Positions 8,885 to 18,162 are shown, numbered from the stretch's first letter. The stretch is DNA of 42,921 nucleotides from Jannaschia formosa (GCF_003340555.1 NZ_QPLJ01000030.1:1-42921); one strand, 5' to 3'. The notes: generated by a model not told the origin, from the sequence alone. Numbers and translations: made by a program.

Positions 8885-9568
8885 GTGATCGATCTTAGGG
8901 GAGCGGGCTTTTCCTACGGCGGCGGCGGCGGCGGGTCGCTGTCGGGCATCGACCTGTCCCTGCCCGCCGGGTCCTTCCACTTCCTGACCGGTCCGTCCGG
9001 CGCCGGCAAGACGACGCTGCTGAAGCTCTGCTACGGAGAGCTGAAGCCGACCCAGGGTCAGGTCGCGCTGCTGGGCAAGGACAGCCGGATGCTCAGCCGG
9101 GACGGGCTGGCGCTGGTGCGCCAGCGGATCGGGGTGGTCCATCAGGACTGCCGTTTCCTCGACCACCTGCCGGTGGCCGAAAACGTCACCCTGCCGCTTC
9201 TGGTCGCGGGCCGCGACCCGGCGGCCGAAGCGGACAACCTGCGCCAGCTGATGAGTTGGGTCGGCCTGACCCATCGCGCCGACGCCTACCCCGCCGAGCT
9301 CTCGGGGGGGGAACGCCAGCGCGCGGCCCTCGCCCGCGCCGTGATCACCGACCCGGACGTCGTCATCGCCGACGAGCCCACGGGCAACGTCGACTGGGAG
9401 ATGTCGCAGCGGCTGATGACCCTGCTGGCGGAGCTGAACCGGCTGGGCAAGACGATCCTCGTCGCGACGCATGACATGGCCCTGATCCGCGCGGCGAAGC
9501 CCCTGGTGCAGGCGCGGGTGCTGCGGCTCGCCGACGGGCAGCTTCAGGCGGCGGGGGCCGAGCTGTGA
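8885..9568 (+). CDS. ftsE: Cell division ATP-binding protein FtsE
   Basis: 227 residues. ABC ATPase with Walker A GPSGAGKTT (about 36-44), Q-loop VHQDCRFLDHLPVAENV, signature LSGGERQR, Walker B VVIADEPTGNVD and H-loop ATHD. The FHFLTGPSGAGKTTLLKLCY segment is diagnostic of FtsE. With FtsX it forms the division-site complex that regulates murein hydrolases from the inner membrane. I chose the GTG at 8885 (protein starting M-I-D-L) because homologues start there and GGAAGGGAACGG precedes it; an in-frame GTG at 8867 would add six residues. The stop overlaps the ftsX GTG by four bases. Confidence 0.95.
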   Translation: MIDLRGAGFSYGGGGGGSLSGIDLSLPAGSFHFLTGPSGAGKTTLLKLCYGELKPTQGQVALLGKDSRMLSRDGLALVRQRIGVVHQDCRFLDHLPVAENVTLPLLVAGRDPAAEADNLRQLMSWVGLTHRADAYPAELSGGERQRAALARAVITDPDVVIADEPTGNVDWEMSQRLMTLLAELNRLGKTILVATHDMALIRAAKPLVQARVLRLADGQLQAAGAEL

Positions 9569-10494
9569 ACCGACTGCGCCCCCTTCTCGACCTGCTGCGC
9601 CGCAAGCTGGCCGAGCTCATGGAGCTGGCCTTGGGGGACCGCGCGTCGGACCGCGTCGTGCCGCCGACCGGGCACACGGTCTGGCTGACGGTGCTGAGCG
9701 CGGGGGCGATGGCCTTCCTCGCCGTCTTCGCCCTGGCGCTGACGCTCGCCACCGGGCGGCTGGCGGAGCGTTGGGCCGAGGATCTCGCGCAATCCATGAC
9801 GATCCGGCTGGCAGCCCCCGCGGCCGAGGCGGACGCGCAGCAGGCTGCCGTCCTCGCCGTGCTGGCGGAGACGCCGGGCGTCGCCTCGGCCCGGGCGCTC
9901 GCGCCCGAGGAACAGGCCGCCCTGCTGGAGCCCTGGCTCGGCCCTGACCTGCCCGTCGGGCGGCTGCCCCTGCCCCGGCTGATAGACCTGGTCGGCGACG
10001 ACGACCTGGATGTCGATGGGCTGCGCCTGCGGCTTGAAGGAGAGGTGCCGGGCGCGGTGCTCGACGACCACACGCGCTGGCGCGCGCCGCTGGTCGAGGC
10101 GGCGGGGCGATTGCGGATGCTGGGCTGGCTCGCCCTCCTGCTGATCGCCTGCGTGACGGCGGCGATGGTCTCGCTCGCCGCCAAGGCGGCGCTTGCGGCC
10201 AATGCCGAGGTGATCCGCGTGCTGCGCCTCGTCGGGGCGCGCGACTTCTACGTTGCCCGTGCCTTCACCCGCCGGATCACCCTCCGCGCCCTCGCCGGGG
10301 CTGCCGCAGGGACGGGCATCGGCATGGTCGCGGTGACGCTGCTGCCCTCGGCCGAGAAGGTGGGTTTCCTGACTGGGCTCTCCTTCTCCGGGGCGGGCTG
10401 GCTGGCGCCGCTCATGATCCCCCTCTTCGCGGGCCTCGCGGCCTTCTTCGCCACGCGGCGCGCGGCGCTTCGCGCGCTGGCCCGTTTCGAATAG
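9565..10494 (+). CDS. ftsX: Cell division protein FtsX
   Basis: 309 residues with FtsX/MacB-permease topology: an N-terminal cytoplasmic tail, membrane helix at about 40-62, an extracytoplasmic domain (about 65-185) containing EDLAQSMTIRLAAP and ETPGVASARALAPEE, then three helices (about 190-212, 245-270 and 275-300). AEVIRVLRLVGARDFYVARAF before the penultimate helix is the conserved FtsX coupling region. The GTG start at 9565 overlaps the ftsE stop (GTGA). plsC follows after 9 bases, so ftsE-ftsX-plsC is one operon. Confidence 0.94.
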   Translation: MNRLRPLLDLLRRKLAELMELALGDRASDRVVPPTGHTVWLTVLSAGAMAFLAVFALALTLATGRLAERWAEDLAQSMTIRLAAPAAEADAQQAAVLAVLAETPGVASARALAPEEQAALLEPWLGPDLPVGRLPLPRLIDLVGDDDLDVDGLRLRLEGEVPGAVLDDHTRWRAPLVEAAGRLRMLGWLALLLIACVTAAMVSLAAKAALAANAEVIRVLRLVGARDFYVARAFTRRITLRALAGAAAGTGIGMVAVTLLPSAEKVGFLTGLSFSGAGWLAPLMIPLFAGLAAFFATRRAALRALARFE

Positions 10495-10503
10495 GCTGTC
10501 CCG

Positions 10504-11286
10504 ATGCAGATGATCCGATCCCTGATCTTCAACGCCGCGATGTATGTCTGGATGGGCATCCTGGGCCTCGCCGGTCTGCCGCTGATGGCGCTTTCGGCGA
10601 ACGGCGCGCGCCGGGTGATGGACTTCTACACGCACTCGACGCTCGTCCTGCTGGGGGTGCTGACCGGACTGCGTTGCGAGATCCGCGGCACGCCCCCTCG
10701 CGAGGGGGCGCTGGTAGCCGCCAAGCATCAATCCTTCATGGACGTGATCGTCTTGTGGAACGCGGTGCCGCGCGGGTTCTTCATCATGAAGTCCATCCTG
10801 CAATACGCGCCGGTGCTGGGACAATACGCACTGCGCTCGGGCTGCATCCCGGTGGCACGCGGGAAGCGCGGCGAGGCGATCCGGCAGATGCTGGCCGAGA
10901 TCCGATCCGGCAAGCGCGCGGACGGGCAGCTGCTGATCTATCCGCAGGGGACGCGCGTCGCGCCGGGGGCGCAGGCGCCCTACAAGGTCGGCACCTTCGC
11001 GATGTACGAACAGCTGGGACAGCCCTGCTATCCGGTGGCGACGAATATCGGCCTCTACTGGCCCAAGCGCGGTGTGCTGCGGCGCCCAGGGAGGGCGGTG
11101 ATGGAGTTCCTCGACCCGATCCCGCCGGGGCTCGACCGGACGCGCTTCATGACCGAGCTCGAGACGCGGATCGAGACCGCGTCCAACCGGCTGATGGCGG
11201 AGGCGGGCTTTCCTGTCGCGGAGGTTCCGCCCCTGACCGGCGACCCGGTCGCGGCGGCGGCCCGGGACGTGGTTCAGAACAGGTAG
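10504..11286 (+). CDS. plsC: 1-acyl-sn-glycerol-3-phosphate acyltransferase
   Basis: 260 residues, LPLAT family. It acylates lysophosphatidic acid to phosphatidic acid in membrane lipid synthesis. The N-terminal hydrophobic segment (about 8-30) anchors it to the inner membrane. The catalytic HX4D box is KHQSFMD (H75, D80); block III is LLIYPQGTRVAPGA (about 138-151) and the PVATNIGLYWPK block follows. It is third in the ftsEX operon. The 3' end overlaps the end of the convergent membrane-protein gene by 13 bases. Confidence 0.92.
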   Translation: MQMIRSLIFNAAMYVWMGILGLAGLPLMALSANGARRVMDFYTHSTLVLLGVLTGLRCEIRGTPPREGALVAAKHQSFMDVIVLWNAVPRGFFIMKSILQYAPVLGQYALRSGCIPVARGKRGEAIRQMLAEIRSGKRADGQLLIYPQGTRVAPGAQAPYKVGTFAMYEQLGQPCYPVATNIGLYWPKRGVLRRPGRAVMEFLDPIPPGLDRTRFMTELETRIETASNRLMAEAGFPVAEVPPLTGDPVAAAARDVVQNR

Positions 11287-11840
11287 CGCCAGAGCCCGCC
11301 GACCGAGAGCTGCGCTGCGGCGAGCAGCAGGACGGTCACGCGGATCCAGGCCGAGGGGAACCTGACCCAGGACCAGGCCGCCGCGACGAGGGCCAGCGCC
11401 GTCTCGATCGGCGCGACCCAGCCGGCATGGTGGGCGCGGTCCCAGTAGCTGAGCGGCGAGGCGAAGACCCAGTCGGAGAGCGGCCAGATATGCGGGCGCC
11501 CGTCGTCGTGATGCAGCGGCAGGTCCAGCGCGAGGTGCAGGAGCCCCGCCCCGGCCAGCGCGACGATCCAGAGCCGCTTCGCCCATATCCCCATCGCCAG
11601 CAGCAGGCCCCAGATCGGGACCGAGTTGTCGATGGCGAAGATCATCTGCCAGAGATCGGAGAAGTAGAGTTCTCCGAAGACGCGGCCTGCGGGGATGCCG
11701 ATGGCAAGCGATCCGCCCGCGAGCAGGTAGAGCGACAGGTCCGGCAGCAGCGCGCCCGCGAGCGCGGCCGCCGAGACGCGCGGGTGCTCGCGCCGGCCGA
11801 AGACGGCGAGACCGAGGAGGAGATGGGCAGGCGTGTTCAT
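11274..11840 (-). CDS. Polytopic membrane protein, YdjM/DUF457-like
   Basis: 188 residues, mostly hydrophobic, with about five helices. The start ([17 protein letters not shown]), the [12 protein letters not shown] loop and a late [17 protein letters not shown] loop with clustered His and Asp recall the DUF457/YdjM family, annotated as membrane-bound metal-dependent hydrolases. The His/Asp clusters could bind metal, but no activity is proven for such proteins. It is transcribed alone, converging on plsC (13-base overlap). The ATG at 11840 is preceded by a GGGGATG context rather than a clear Shine-Dalgarno. Confidence 0.7.
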   Translation of the reverse strand: MNTPAHLLLGLAVFGRREHPRVSAAALAGALLPDLSLYLLAGGSLAIGIPAGRVFGELYFSDLWQMIFAIDNSVPIWGLLLAMGIWAKRLWIVALAGAGLLHLALDLPLHHDDGRPHIWPLSDWVFASPLSYWDRAHHAGWVAPIETALALVAAAWSWVRFPSAWIRVTVLLLAAAQLSVGGLWRYLF

Positions 11841-11976
11841 CCCCGGCGCCTAGCCGGTCCGCACGGTTCGGGAAAGCCCCCGGGCGGGACGCGCGACCGG
11901 GGGCATCGAGCCCCCGCCCGCGCGGCGCCTTCGCGCCACCTCTCCATCCCTCTGGCCACGTCAGCGCGACGGCGGT

Positions 11977-12036
11977 GGAGGGGGGCTCTGCCCCCCGGCT
12001 TCGCCTCCCCCCGGAGTATTTCCCGCCACAGGAAAG
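11977..12036 (+). repeat. GC-rich intergenic repeat, copy 2
   Basis: Order: GTGGAGG run, CTCTGCC run, GGCTTCGCC hairpin loop, CCCCCGGAGTATTTCCCGCC, ACAGGAA. It shares its whole architecture and most bases with copy 3 at 25960-26020. Both sit in the upstream gap of a plus-strand gene (cobQ here, ychF there), ending 55-95 bases before the start. A second small hairpin (GGGGGC-atcga-GCCCCC) lies at about 11900-11916. Confidence 0.65.
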
Positions 12037-12091
12037 GGACCGGTTGACGCGGGCGCGGGCCGGTCCGACAGACGGGACAGGAGGTGCGGGC

Positions 12092-13549
12092 ATGGCGCGG
12101 GCGATCATGGTTCAGGGGGCGGGCTCCAACGTGGGCAAGTCCATGCTCGTCGCGGGGCTCTGCCGCCATTTCGCGCGCGCGGGGCTGCGGGTCCGGCCCT
12201 TCAAGCCGCAGAACATGTCCAACAACGCCGCCGTCACCGAGGACGGGGGCGAGATCGGGCGGGCGCAGGCGCTGCAGGCGCTGGCTTGCGGGGTGGCGCC
12301 CAAGGTTGACATGAACCCGGTGCTGCTGAAGCCCGAAACCGAGACCGGCGCGCAGGTGGTGGTGCGCGGGCAACGGGTGGCGACGGTCCGGGCGCGGGAC
12401 TACGCCGCGCTGAAGCCGCGGCTGCTGGGGGATTGCCTCGCGAGCTTCCGGCGGCTGGCCCGCGATGCCGACCTGATCGTCGTCGAGGGCGCGGGCAGCC
12501 CGGCCGAGATCAACCTGCGCGCGGGCGACATCGCCAATATGGGCTTCGCCGAGGCGGCGGGCGTGCCGGTAATCCTCGCCGGCGATATCGACCGGGGCGG
12601 CGTGATTGCGCAGCTGGTCGGGACGCAGGCGGTGCTGGACCCCGCCGACGCCGCGCGCATCGTAGGGTTCCTCGTCAACAAGTTCCGGGGCGACGTGACG
12701 CTGTTCGATGAGGGGATGCGGCAGATCGCCGGACGGACCGGCTGGGCGCCGCTGGGGGTCGTGCCCTGGTTCGCCGATGCCCATCGGCTGCCGGCCGAGG
12801 ACATCCTCGACATCCGCTCGACTCCCCGGACCGGCGGGTTCCGGGTCGCGGTGCCACGCCTCGGGCGGATCGCAAATTTCGACGATCTGGACCCGCTCGC
12901 CGCCGAGCCGGGCGTGTCCCTCGACATCGTGGCGCCCGGGCGGCCCCTGCCCGTCTGCGACCTGGTGCTGATCCCCGGCTCGAAGACGACCATCGCCGAC
13001 CTCGCCGCCTTCCGGGCCGAGGGCTGGGACATCGACTTGGCCGCCCATGTCCGCCGCGGCGGGCATGTGCTGGGCATCTGCGGCGGCTACCAGATGCTGG
13101 GGCGGACGATCTCGGACCCCGAGGGGCTGGAGGGCGCTGCGGTCAAGGTGCCGGGGCTGGGCCTGCTGGAGGTCGATACCGTCATGCGGCCGAGGAAGCA
13201 CCTGGCGCGGGTGACGGCGCGGGACCTGGCCTCGGGCGCGAAGGTCGAGGGCTACGAGATCCACCTGGGCGAGACCACCGGCCCGGACACGGCGCGCGGC
13301 TGGCTGGAGCGGGACGGCATCGCGGTCGGGGCCCAGAACGTGGACGGCACGGTGCGGGGCTGCTACCTGCACGGGCTGTTCGCGGGCGACGCGTTCCGCG
13401 CTGCGGCGCTGGCGCGGCTGGGCGCGCCCCCGGGCAGCGTGGCCTATGGCGCCGGGGTCGAGGCGACGCTGGACGCGCTGGCGGATCACCTCGCGCAGGC
13501 GCTCGACTGCGACCGGATCCTGGCCCTGGCGGGCGATGTCATCGCATAA
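12092..13549 (+). CDS. cobQ: Cobyric acid synthase (adenosylcobyric acid a,c,d,g-diamide amidase)
   Basis: 485 residues. It amidates four side chains of adenosylcobyrinic acid a,c-diamide in cobalamin synthesis, using glutamine and ATP. The N-terminal dethiobiotin-synthetase-like domain has the P-loop [11 protein letters not shown] and [14 protein letters not shown]. The C-terminal class I glutamine amidotransferase-like (triad) domain has [11 protein letters not shown] with nucleophile C330, and YLHGLF with H427. The ATG at 12092 follows ACAGGAGGTGCGGGC, an excellent ribosome-binding site. No other cob gene lies in the window and no cobalamin riboswitch is visible upstream; instead the gap holds the GC-rich repeat. 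Confidence 0.96.
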   Translation: MARAIMVQGAGSNVGKSMLVAGLCRHFARAGLRVRPFKPQNMSNNAAVTEDGGEIGRAQALQALACGVAPKVDMNPVLLKPETETGAQVVVRGQRVATVRARDYAALKPRLLGDCLASFRRLARDADLIVVEGAGSPAEINLRAGDIANMGFAEAAGVPVILAGDIDRGGVIAQLVGTQAVLDPADAARIVGFLVNKFRGDVTLFDEGMRQIAGRTGWAPLGVVPWFADAHRLPAEDILDIRSTPRTGGFRVAVPRLGRIANFDDLDPLAAEPGVSLDIVAPGRPLPVCDLVLIPGSKTTIADLAAFRAEGWDIDLAAHVRRGGHVLGICGGYQMLGRTISDPEGLEGAAVKVPGLGLLEVDTVMRPRKHLARVTARDLASGAKVEGYEIHLGETTGPDTARGWLERDGIAVGAQNVDGTVRGCYLHGLFAGDAFRAAALARLGAPPGSVAYGAGVEATLDALADHLAQALDCDRILALAGDVIA

Positions 13550-13617
13550 CGATTGCCGCGCCCCTGTCGCGTGTTACCCTAATGGGGGACCGCACGTATC
13601 AGACCGGAGATCGCCTA

Positions 13618-14424
13618 ATGCCGCGACCGACCCTATTGAAATCCCTCGCCTTCGCCTTGGGCCTGGCCGCCTCCCCGACCCTGGCCGCCCAGTGCGGCAA
13701 CGACGCCAGCGGGTGGGAGCGCTGGAAGCAGCAATTTGCCCAGGAAGCCGCCGCCGCCGGCATCGGCCAGCGCGGGCTGCAGGCACTGGCCGGGGCCAAC
13801 TATGCCACGCGCACCATCGCCGCCGACCGGAACCAGCGGGGGGTGCGGTACTCCCTGAACGACTTCATCCGCATCCGCCTCGGCTCCCTCGACAGCTTCG
13901 CGGCGCAGGCGACGCGGCGGCTGGATCAGAACCGGGCCTTCTTCGACGCGCTGGAGCGGCGCTACGGCGTGCCCGCGGGGATCCTGCTCGCGATCCACGG
14001 GATGGAGACGGGCTTCGGTCGCAACATGGGGTCCGAGAACGTCGTCTCGTCGATCCTGACCGTGGCCTATGACTGCCGCCGGTCGGACTTCTTCACGCCG
14101 CACGCGCTGGCGGCGCTGCAGATGGTCGACCGCGGGATGCTGTCGCCGGGCCAGGCGGGCGCCGCCCACGGAGAGTTGGGTCACACCCAGTTCCTGCCGG
14201 GCAACGCCATGCGCTACGGCGCGGACGGGAACGGCGACGGGCGGGTCGATTTCTACAACATGGCGGACGCCATGGCCTCGACCGCGAACTTCCTGCGCCA
14301 GAAGGGCTGGCAGCCCGGGCAGCCCTTCCAGGAGGGGACGCAGAACTTCCGCGTCCTCAACGAATGGAACGCGGCGACGGTCTACCAGCAGGCCATCGCG
14401 CTGTCCGCGGCCCGCATCCAGTGA
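13618..14424 (+). CDS. Lytic murein transglycosylase, SLT_2/MltB-like
   Basis: 268 residues. An N-terminal signal peptide (about 1-24, ending SPTLAAQ) sends it to the periplasm. The domain matches the MltB-type SLT_2 fold: AIHGMETGFGRNMG carries the catalytic glutamate E130, HTQFLPGNAMRYG is the second sugar-binding signature, and DFYNMADAMASTANFL the third. It cleaves the MurNAc-GlcNAc bond of peptidoglycan with formation of 1,6-anhydroMurNAc. The ATG at 13618 is preceded by CCGGAGATCG. It lacks a C-terminal peptidoglycan-binding domain. Confidence 0.9.
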   Translation: MPRPTLLKSLAFALGLAASPTLAAQCGNDASGWERWKQQFAQEAAAAGIGQRGLQALAGANYATRTIAADRNQRGVRYSLNDFIRIRLGSLDSFAAQATRRLDQNRAFFDALERRYGVPAGILLAIHGMETGFGRNMGSENVVSSILTVAYDCRRSDFFTPHALAALQMVDRGMLSPGQAGAAHGELGHTQFLPGNAMRYGADGNGDGRVDFYNMADAMASTANFLRQKGWQPGQPFQEGTQNFRVLNEWNAATVYQQAIALSAARIQ

Positions 14425-14431
14425 CGAGGGC

Positions 14432-14455
14432 GGCCCCCGGCCGGCGCCGGGGGCC
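14432..14455. terminator. Bidirectional terminator hairpin between convergent genes
   Basis: GGCCCCCGGC (14432-14441) and GCCGGGGGCC (14446-14455) form a 10-bp perfect GC stem with a 4-base loop, flanked by further partial pairing (CGAGGGC/GCCTCG). It fills the 36-bp gap between the transglycosylase stop and the end of the RTX gene. No T-tract is present, as is common in high-GC genomes. Confidence 0.65.
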
Positions 14456-14460
14456 TCGCC

Positions 14461-16308
14461 TCAGAACAGCAGGATATCGTCGAAGCCGAGGCGGCCCCCG
14501 CCCTCGATCGTGAGGACGGTCTGGAGACCGCCGGGGCCGTCCCCGTCGAGGTCGAGCCTCACCTCGCCGGTTCGACCGTTATAGGTCGCGATCCCGTCGC
14601 GGAGCAGACCCTTGGCCACGTCCGCCGTCAGGTCGCGCACGTCGACCCTGCCGCGGCCGAGGCCGACCAGCTGGTCGTCGAAGGCCAGCTTGTCCCCGTC
14701 CTCGAAGTCGGTAACGCGCAGGTTCGGCGCCGTGCCGCCTGCGCCGTTGATGACGAAGAAGTCGTCGCCCCCTGCGCCGGTCAGGATGTCGGAGCCGCCG
14801 TTGCCGATCAGTATGTTGCTGCCGCCGTTGCCGATCAGCTCCTCGCCGGCACCGGTGCCGGTCAGGCGGACATTGTCGGAGCCGGTCGCCTCGACCCGCT
14901 CGACCCCGGACCGGCGGATCTGGAAGTTGACCGAAGTCTGGACCGTGTCCGTCCCGTCGCCGCCGACAACGGTGTCGCCGCGGTCGTCGACGATGAACAG
15001 GTCATCGCCCGGGCCGCCCTCCATCCGGTCGGCGCCGAGGCCGCCGTCCAGCGTGTCATTGCCGCCGAAGCCGCGCAGCACGTCGTTCAGGGCGAGACCC
15101 CGGATCAGGTCGTTGCCCCCGGCGCCGTTCAGCACGTCCTCGACCTCGTCCGAGCCCGTCAGGGTCTGAGGCGGGGCCGAGACCTCCAGCCGGTACTCGC
15201 CCAGTTCGGCGAAGCGGACGCCCGAGAAGAAGTAGAGCCCGTCCGCATCGGGCGTGAAGGTCCCGTCGACCGGCGGGATCGGGTCGGAGAAGGACGGCGG
15301 CCTTGGACTGTCGATCTGAGCGACCTCGGCGCCGTTCGCGTCGAAGATCTCCACGAAGGAGCCGCTGAGACCGTCCTCGGTCTGGACGCCGAAGAAGACG
15401 TCGTAGGTCACGCCACCCTGCAGTTCGACGCCCCACCAATCCTCGTCCCCGATGAAATCGACCCTGTCGATCACCGGAACGCCGAGTTCCAGCCGCAGCG
15501 GGCTGGTCTCGTCGGCGGGCTCGTCCTCGGTCAGGGTGACGGTATAGCTACCCGTTTCGGCGCCGAAATTGAGGTTGTCGAACTCGCGGCTGTCGTTCTC
15601 GGCCAGGAGGAAATACGTCCCCGTCTCCTCCGCTTCGAACAGGTAGGAGATGGCGCGTTGCGTCGCTGCCCCGTCATTGTCGACGAAGGCGCCCCGGACC
15701 GCCGTGTCGGACGGCCCGCGCAACGCGAAGTCGCGGCTGTTCAGGGTCAGCAGCTCTCGCTGCGCGAAGCTGTCGAGGATGTCCAAGGTGACGGCGTAGG
15801 ATCGTCCGGCCTGCACCTCCAGCGCAATCATGTCGACATCGCCGCGATACTGCCAGGCGCCGTCATGGCTTTCGCCCGGCGCGAGAGAGACGGCGGTGGC
15901 GGCGGTGCTGTCCTCTTCGCGCAGGACCGACACCGCGTAATCGCCGGTCGCGGCACTGCCGTCGAAGGGCTCCAGTGTGATGATGAAGTCGCGATCCTCT
16001 GTGCCGCGCGGCTGGAAGGATCCGAGATCGGCGGCGGTCAGCACGAGGGAAGCGCCCTCTGCCGTCTCGTCGGCGCCGTCGGCGAAGCGGTTCTCGGTGT
16101 CGAAGCTGAAGAAGCTGTAGCCGCTCAGCAAGCTGTCGCCGCGTGGGACGAGAGAGACAAAATAGTCGAAGCCCAACTCGGCGCTCAGCAGGAACAGATC
16201 CCGATCCGATGCGGTGCCGAAGCTTCCATTGGCGGTGTCGCCGGGCCGGAGCGTATTGGCGCCGGCTGCGCTGTCGGAAAAGTCGGGGGGTTCGGAAAAC
16301 ACGGCCAT
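14461..16308 (-). CDS. RTX-type secreted calcium-binding protein
   Basis: 615 residues. The N-terminal two thirds hold repeated beta-domains of the bacterial pre-peptidase C-terminal (PPC) kind: DRDLFLLSAELGFDYFVSL, DVDMIALEVQAGRSYAVTL and EDWWGVELQGGVTYDVFFG all have the same pattern. From about 386 to 520 come GGxGxDxhx nonapeptides (NGAGGNDLIRG, FGGNDTLDGG, GGPGDDLFIVD, NGGSDILTG). The protein ends FDDILLF, a typical hydrophobic type I secretion signal. No N-terminal signal peptide is present, as expected for type I export. The ATG at 16308 has AAAGGAG 9 bases upstream; a TTG at 16335 would add nine residues. No ABC/MFP export genes lie nearby. Confidence 0.88.
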   Translation of the reverse strand: MAVFSEPPDFSDSAAGANTLRPGDTANGSFGTASDRDLFLLSAELGFDYFVSLVPRGDSLLSGYSFFSFDTENRFADGADETAEGASLVLTAADLGSFQPRGTEDRDFIITLEPFDGSAATGDYAVSVLREEDSTAATAVSLAPGESHDGAWQYRGDVDMIALEVQAGRSYAVTLDILDSFAQRELLTLNSRDFALRGPSDTAVRGAFVDNDGAATQRAISYLFEAEETGTYFLLAENDSREFDNLNFGAETGSYTVTLTEDEPADETSPLRLELGVPVIDRVDFIGDEDWWGVELQGGVTYDVFFGVQTEDGLSGSFVEIFDANGAEVAQIDSPRPPSFSDPIPPVDGTFTPDADGLYFFSGVRFAELGEYRLEVSAPPQTLTGSDEVEDVLNGAGGNDLIRGLALNDVLRGFGGNDTLDGGLGADRMEGGPGDDLFIVDDRGDTVVGGDGTDTVQTSVNFQIRRSGVERVEATGSDNVRLTGTGAGEELIGNGGSNILIGNGGSDILTGAGGDDFFVINGAGGTAPNLRVTDFEDGDKLAFDDQLVGLGRGRVDVRDLTADVAKGLLRDGIATYNGRTGEVRLDLDGDGPGGLQTVLTIEGGGRLGFDDILLF

Positions 16309-16376
16309 GTCACGGCGCTCCTTTGAAAAAGGCAAACGATGGGGTCATGCCGATCGAGGGCGGATCCGCCTTCGGG

Positions 16377-16405
16377 CCTTGGGCTGGCGGCCTCCGGCCC
16401 CAAGG
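16377..16405. other. Hairpin between the RTX gene and tRNA-Leu
   Basis: CCTTGGG (16377-16383) pairs with CCCAAGG (16399-16405) in the 166-bp gap between the RTX gene start and the tRNA-Leu 3' end. It could terminate the minus-strand tRNA transcript, but no T-run supports this. Confidence 0.3.
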
Positions 16406-16474
16406 ATCACCCCGGGGAACGCGAAAAGCCTAGCCCAGAGGACCTTCGCCGATCAACCGCGGAGAGGGGAGGCG

Positions 16475-16557
16475 TGCAGGCGGCGGGACTCGAACCCGCA
16501 TGGGCTGGGCCCGGCGGATTTTAAGTCCGCTGTGTCTACCGATTCCACCACGCCTGC
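16475..16557 (-). tRNA. tRNA-Leu (anticodon TAA)
   Basis: Minus-strand cloverleaf: acceptor GCAGGCG (16557-16551) pairs with CGCCTGC (16482-16476), discriminator A at 16475. The anticodon arm CGGACTTAAAATCCG presents TAA. There is a long variable arm (class II tRNA) around GGGCCCAGCCC, and a T-arm GCGGGTTCGAGTCCCGC. CCA is not encoded. It reads UUA and, by wobble, UUG leucine codons. Confidence 0.95.
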
Positions 16558-16597
16558 GCCATTCCCGCCTAGTGGCGCGGCGGGCCGGAGGCAAGCG

Positions 16598-17155
16598 TCA
16601 GAGCTTGATCCCGTCGCGCTCCGGCTCGGCGGGCATGTCGAGGAGACGGCGCTCCGACAGCCAGGGGTTGAGCGCGACCGCCTCGCGGATCGCGTCCTGC
16701 CCCTCGGCCACGCGGCCCAGCGAGATCAGCGTCAGCCCCTTGCCCGCGATGGCGGCGACGTGGCGGGGGCTCAACTCGATCGCGCGGTCGAGATCGGGCA
16801 GCGCCGCCTCGAAGTCGGAGCGCAGGAAATTCGCGAAGGCGCGCTGGTTGTAGCCCTCGGCATAGTCCGGGCAGTAGTCGACCAGCGCGTCGAAAGCCGC
16901 GATGGCGCCCTGAAAATCATAGGACTCCCGCCGGGCCATGCCCTCGTCCAGCAGCTCCTGCGCGCGGGAGTCGGGGGCGCGCAGCCACTGCATCCACATC
17001 CGGTTGGACAGCGGCCGGGCCGCCCCCTCGTTCGGGACGTCCTGGATCTGGTCGAGCAGCGCCTCCATCTCGGCCGAGATATCGGGCGCCGGTGGACAAT
17101 CCGCCAATGCGGCGGTGGCGGAGAGGAGAAGAGCGGAGAGCGTCGCGCGGATCAT
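16598..17155 (-). CDS. Periplasmic tetratricopeptide-repeat protein
   Basis: 185 residues with a signal peptide (about 1-18, ALADC). Two to three TPR units follow: AQELLDEGMARRESYDFQGA, AEGYNQRAFANFLRSDFEAA and HVAAIAGKGLTLISLGRVAEG, each with the usual G/A-F/Y-A/P spacing. It is probably a periplasmic protein-interaction adaptor; no catalytic motif is seen. It lies 39 bp downstream of the first trypsin-like protease on the same strand and may share its transcript. Confidence 0.8.
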   Translation of the reverse strand: MIRATLSALLLSATAALADCPPAPDISAEMEALLDQIQDVPNEGAARPLSNRMWMQWLRAPDSRAQELLDEGMARRESYDFQGAIAAFDALVDYCPDYAEGYNQRAFANFLRSDFEAALPDLDRAIELSPRHVAAIAGKGLTLISLGRVAEGQDAIREAVALNPWLSERRLLDMPAEPERDGIKL

Positions 17156-17194
17156 GTCCGGATCATGACGCGCGGGCGGCTCGGGTCAAGCGCC

Positions 17195-17995
17195 TCATCG
17201 CATCGCGCGCGTGTCGATGGGCTCCTCGATGGCCAGCGGCTCGCCGACCGGGGCGAAGGCGGGGGTGCGGGCGAACTCGGCCAGAAGGGCCGACAGTTCG
17301 CCCTCCATCGCCGCGGCCAGCGACACCGGGCGCCCCTCCCATTCGGCCTTGGCCGAGATCACCGAGACGATACGAATCTCGCCGTCAAAGGAGGCGAAGA
17401 CCGGCGCCCCGGAGGAGCCGAAATCGACCTCGCAGGACAGAACCAGAATCTCGGCGTCGCGGGTCAGGATCTCGCATTCCTCCTCGCGGGAGGGGGCGTC
17501 GGCGCGGGACTTGGCATAGCTGACGACCTGCACCCGCTGCCCGGCCTGGACGCGGAACTGGGTGCGGAACGGCTGGACGTGGCCCAGCCGGACGGGACGG
17601 TCGAGCTCCAGCAGGGCGACATCGGCGCCGACGCGGCCCAGCCGGTCCTCGACCTCGAAATCGTAATCGGGGTGGATCACGATTCGGCGGACGCCACGAC
17701 TGGCCTCGGCGCGGCCGAAGCGCAGCCCGGCCTGGAACTCGATCTCGTCGGCCGGGACAGGGTCGTGCGTCCCCTTGTCGTAAAGGCAATGCGCCGCCGT
17801 CAGCACGATCTCCGAGGTCAGCAGCACAGCGGTGCAGAACCCCGCCTCCCCGAAGTTGAGTCGGCCCACCGCTTCCCAGCCGCGATTGTCGTCGGCCGTG
17901 CTCAGCGTCCTCAGCCCCTCCGACGAGACCGGAGAGGACAGGAACAGCAAGGCGGCGAGCGTCGTCAGCCCGATCTTTCGCAAAGTGGTTCGCAT
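17195..17995 (-). CDS. Trypsin-like serine protease (S1 family), exported
   Basis: 266 residues, with a signal peptide of about 25. The triad is readable: TAAHCL with H69, ADVALLELD with D125 and GSSGAP with S195. C54 and C70 probably form the usual disulfide next to the catalytic His. The catalytic core ends near residue 235 and a Pro-rich tail follows. Its N-terminus (EGLRTLSTADDNRGWEAVGR) and triad spacing closely match the next protease upstream (18163-18993), so the two are tandem paralogues. Likely periplasmic or secreted; substrate unknown. Confidence 0.88.
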   Translation of the reverse strand: MRTTLRKIGLTTLAALLFLSSPVSSEGLRTLSTADDNRGWEAVGRLNFGEAGFCTAVLLTSEIVLTAAHCLYDKGTHDPVPADEIEFQAGLRFGRAEASRGVRRIVIHPDYDFEVEDRLGRVGADVALLELDRPVRLGHVQPFRTQFRVQAGQRVQVVSYAKSRADAPSREEECEILTRDAEILVLSCEVDFGSSGAPVFASFDGEIRIVSVISAKAEWEGRPVSLAAAMEGELSALLAEFARTPAFAPVGEPLAIEEPIDTRAMR

Positions 17996-18162
17996 CGAAG
18001 CCCCCTACGTCATCCTACCTACTCGCTAGGAGGCGAACAGGGCGGGAGAGAGGTGTGATTGTCCCCGGTTCTGGGGGATTTCGCGGCAGCCCCGCGCGAT
18101 TGGTTCCGGTTTGGCGACAGATCTGGGCAGGATTGCCGCGATCGGACGGCGTCGGGCGGGGA

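Noticed and set aside
12037-12091. Cobalamin riboswitch upstream of cobQ
   Set aside because: No B12-box consensus (GCCACTG) was seen; the gap is occupied by the GC-rich repeat and a ribosome-binding site.
9544-12108. Very long minus-strand open frame across ftsX, plsC and beyond
   Set aside because: It is Arg/Gly/His-rich, covers several well-supported genes on the other strand and has no domain. It is a high-GC artefact.
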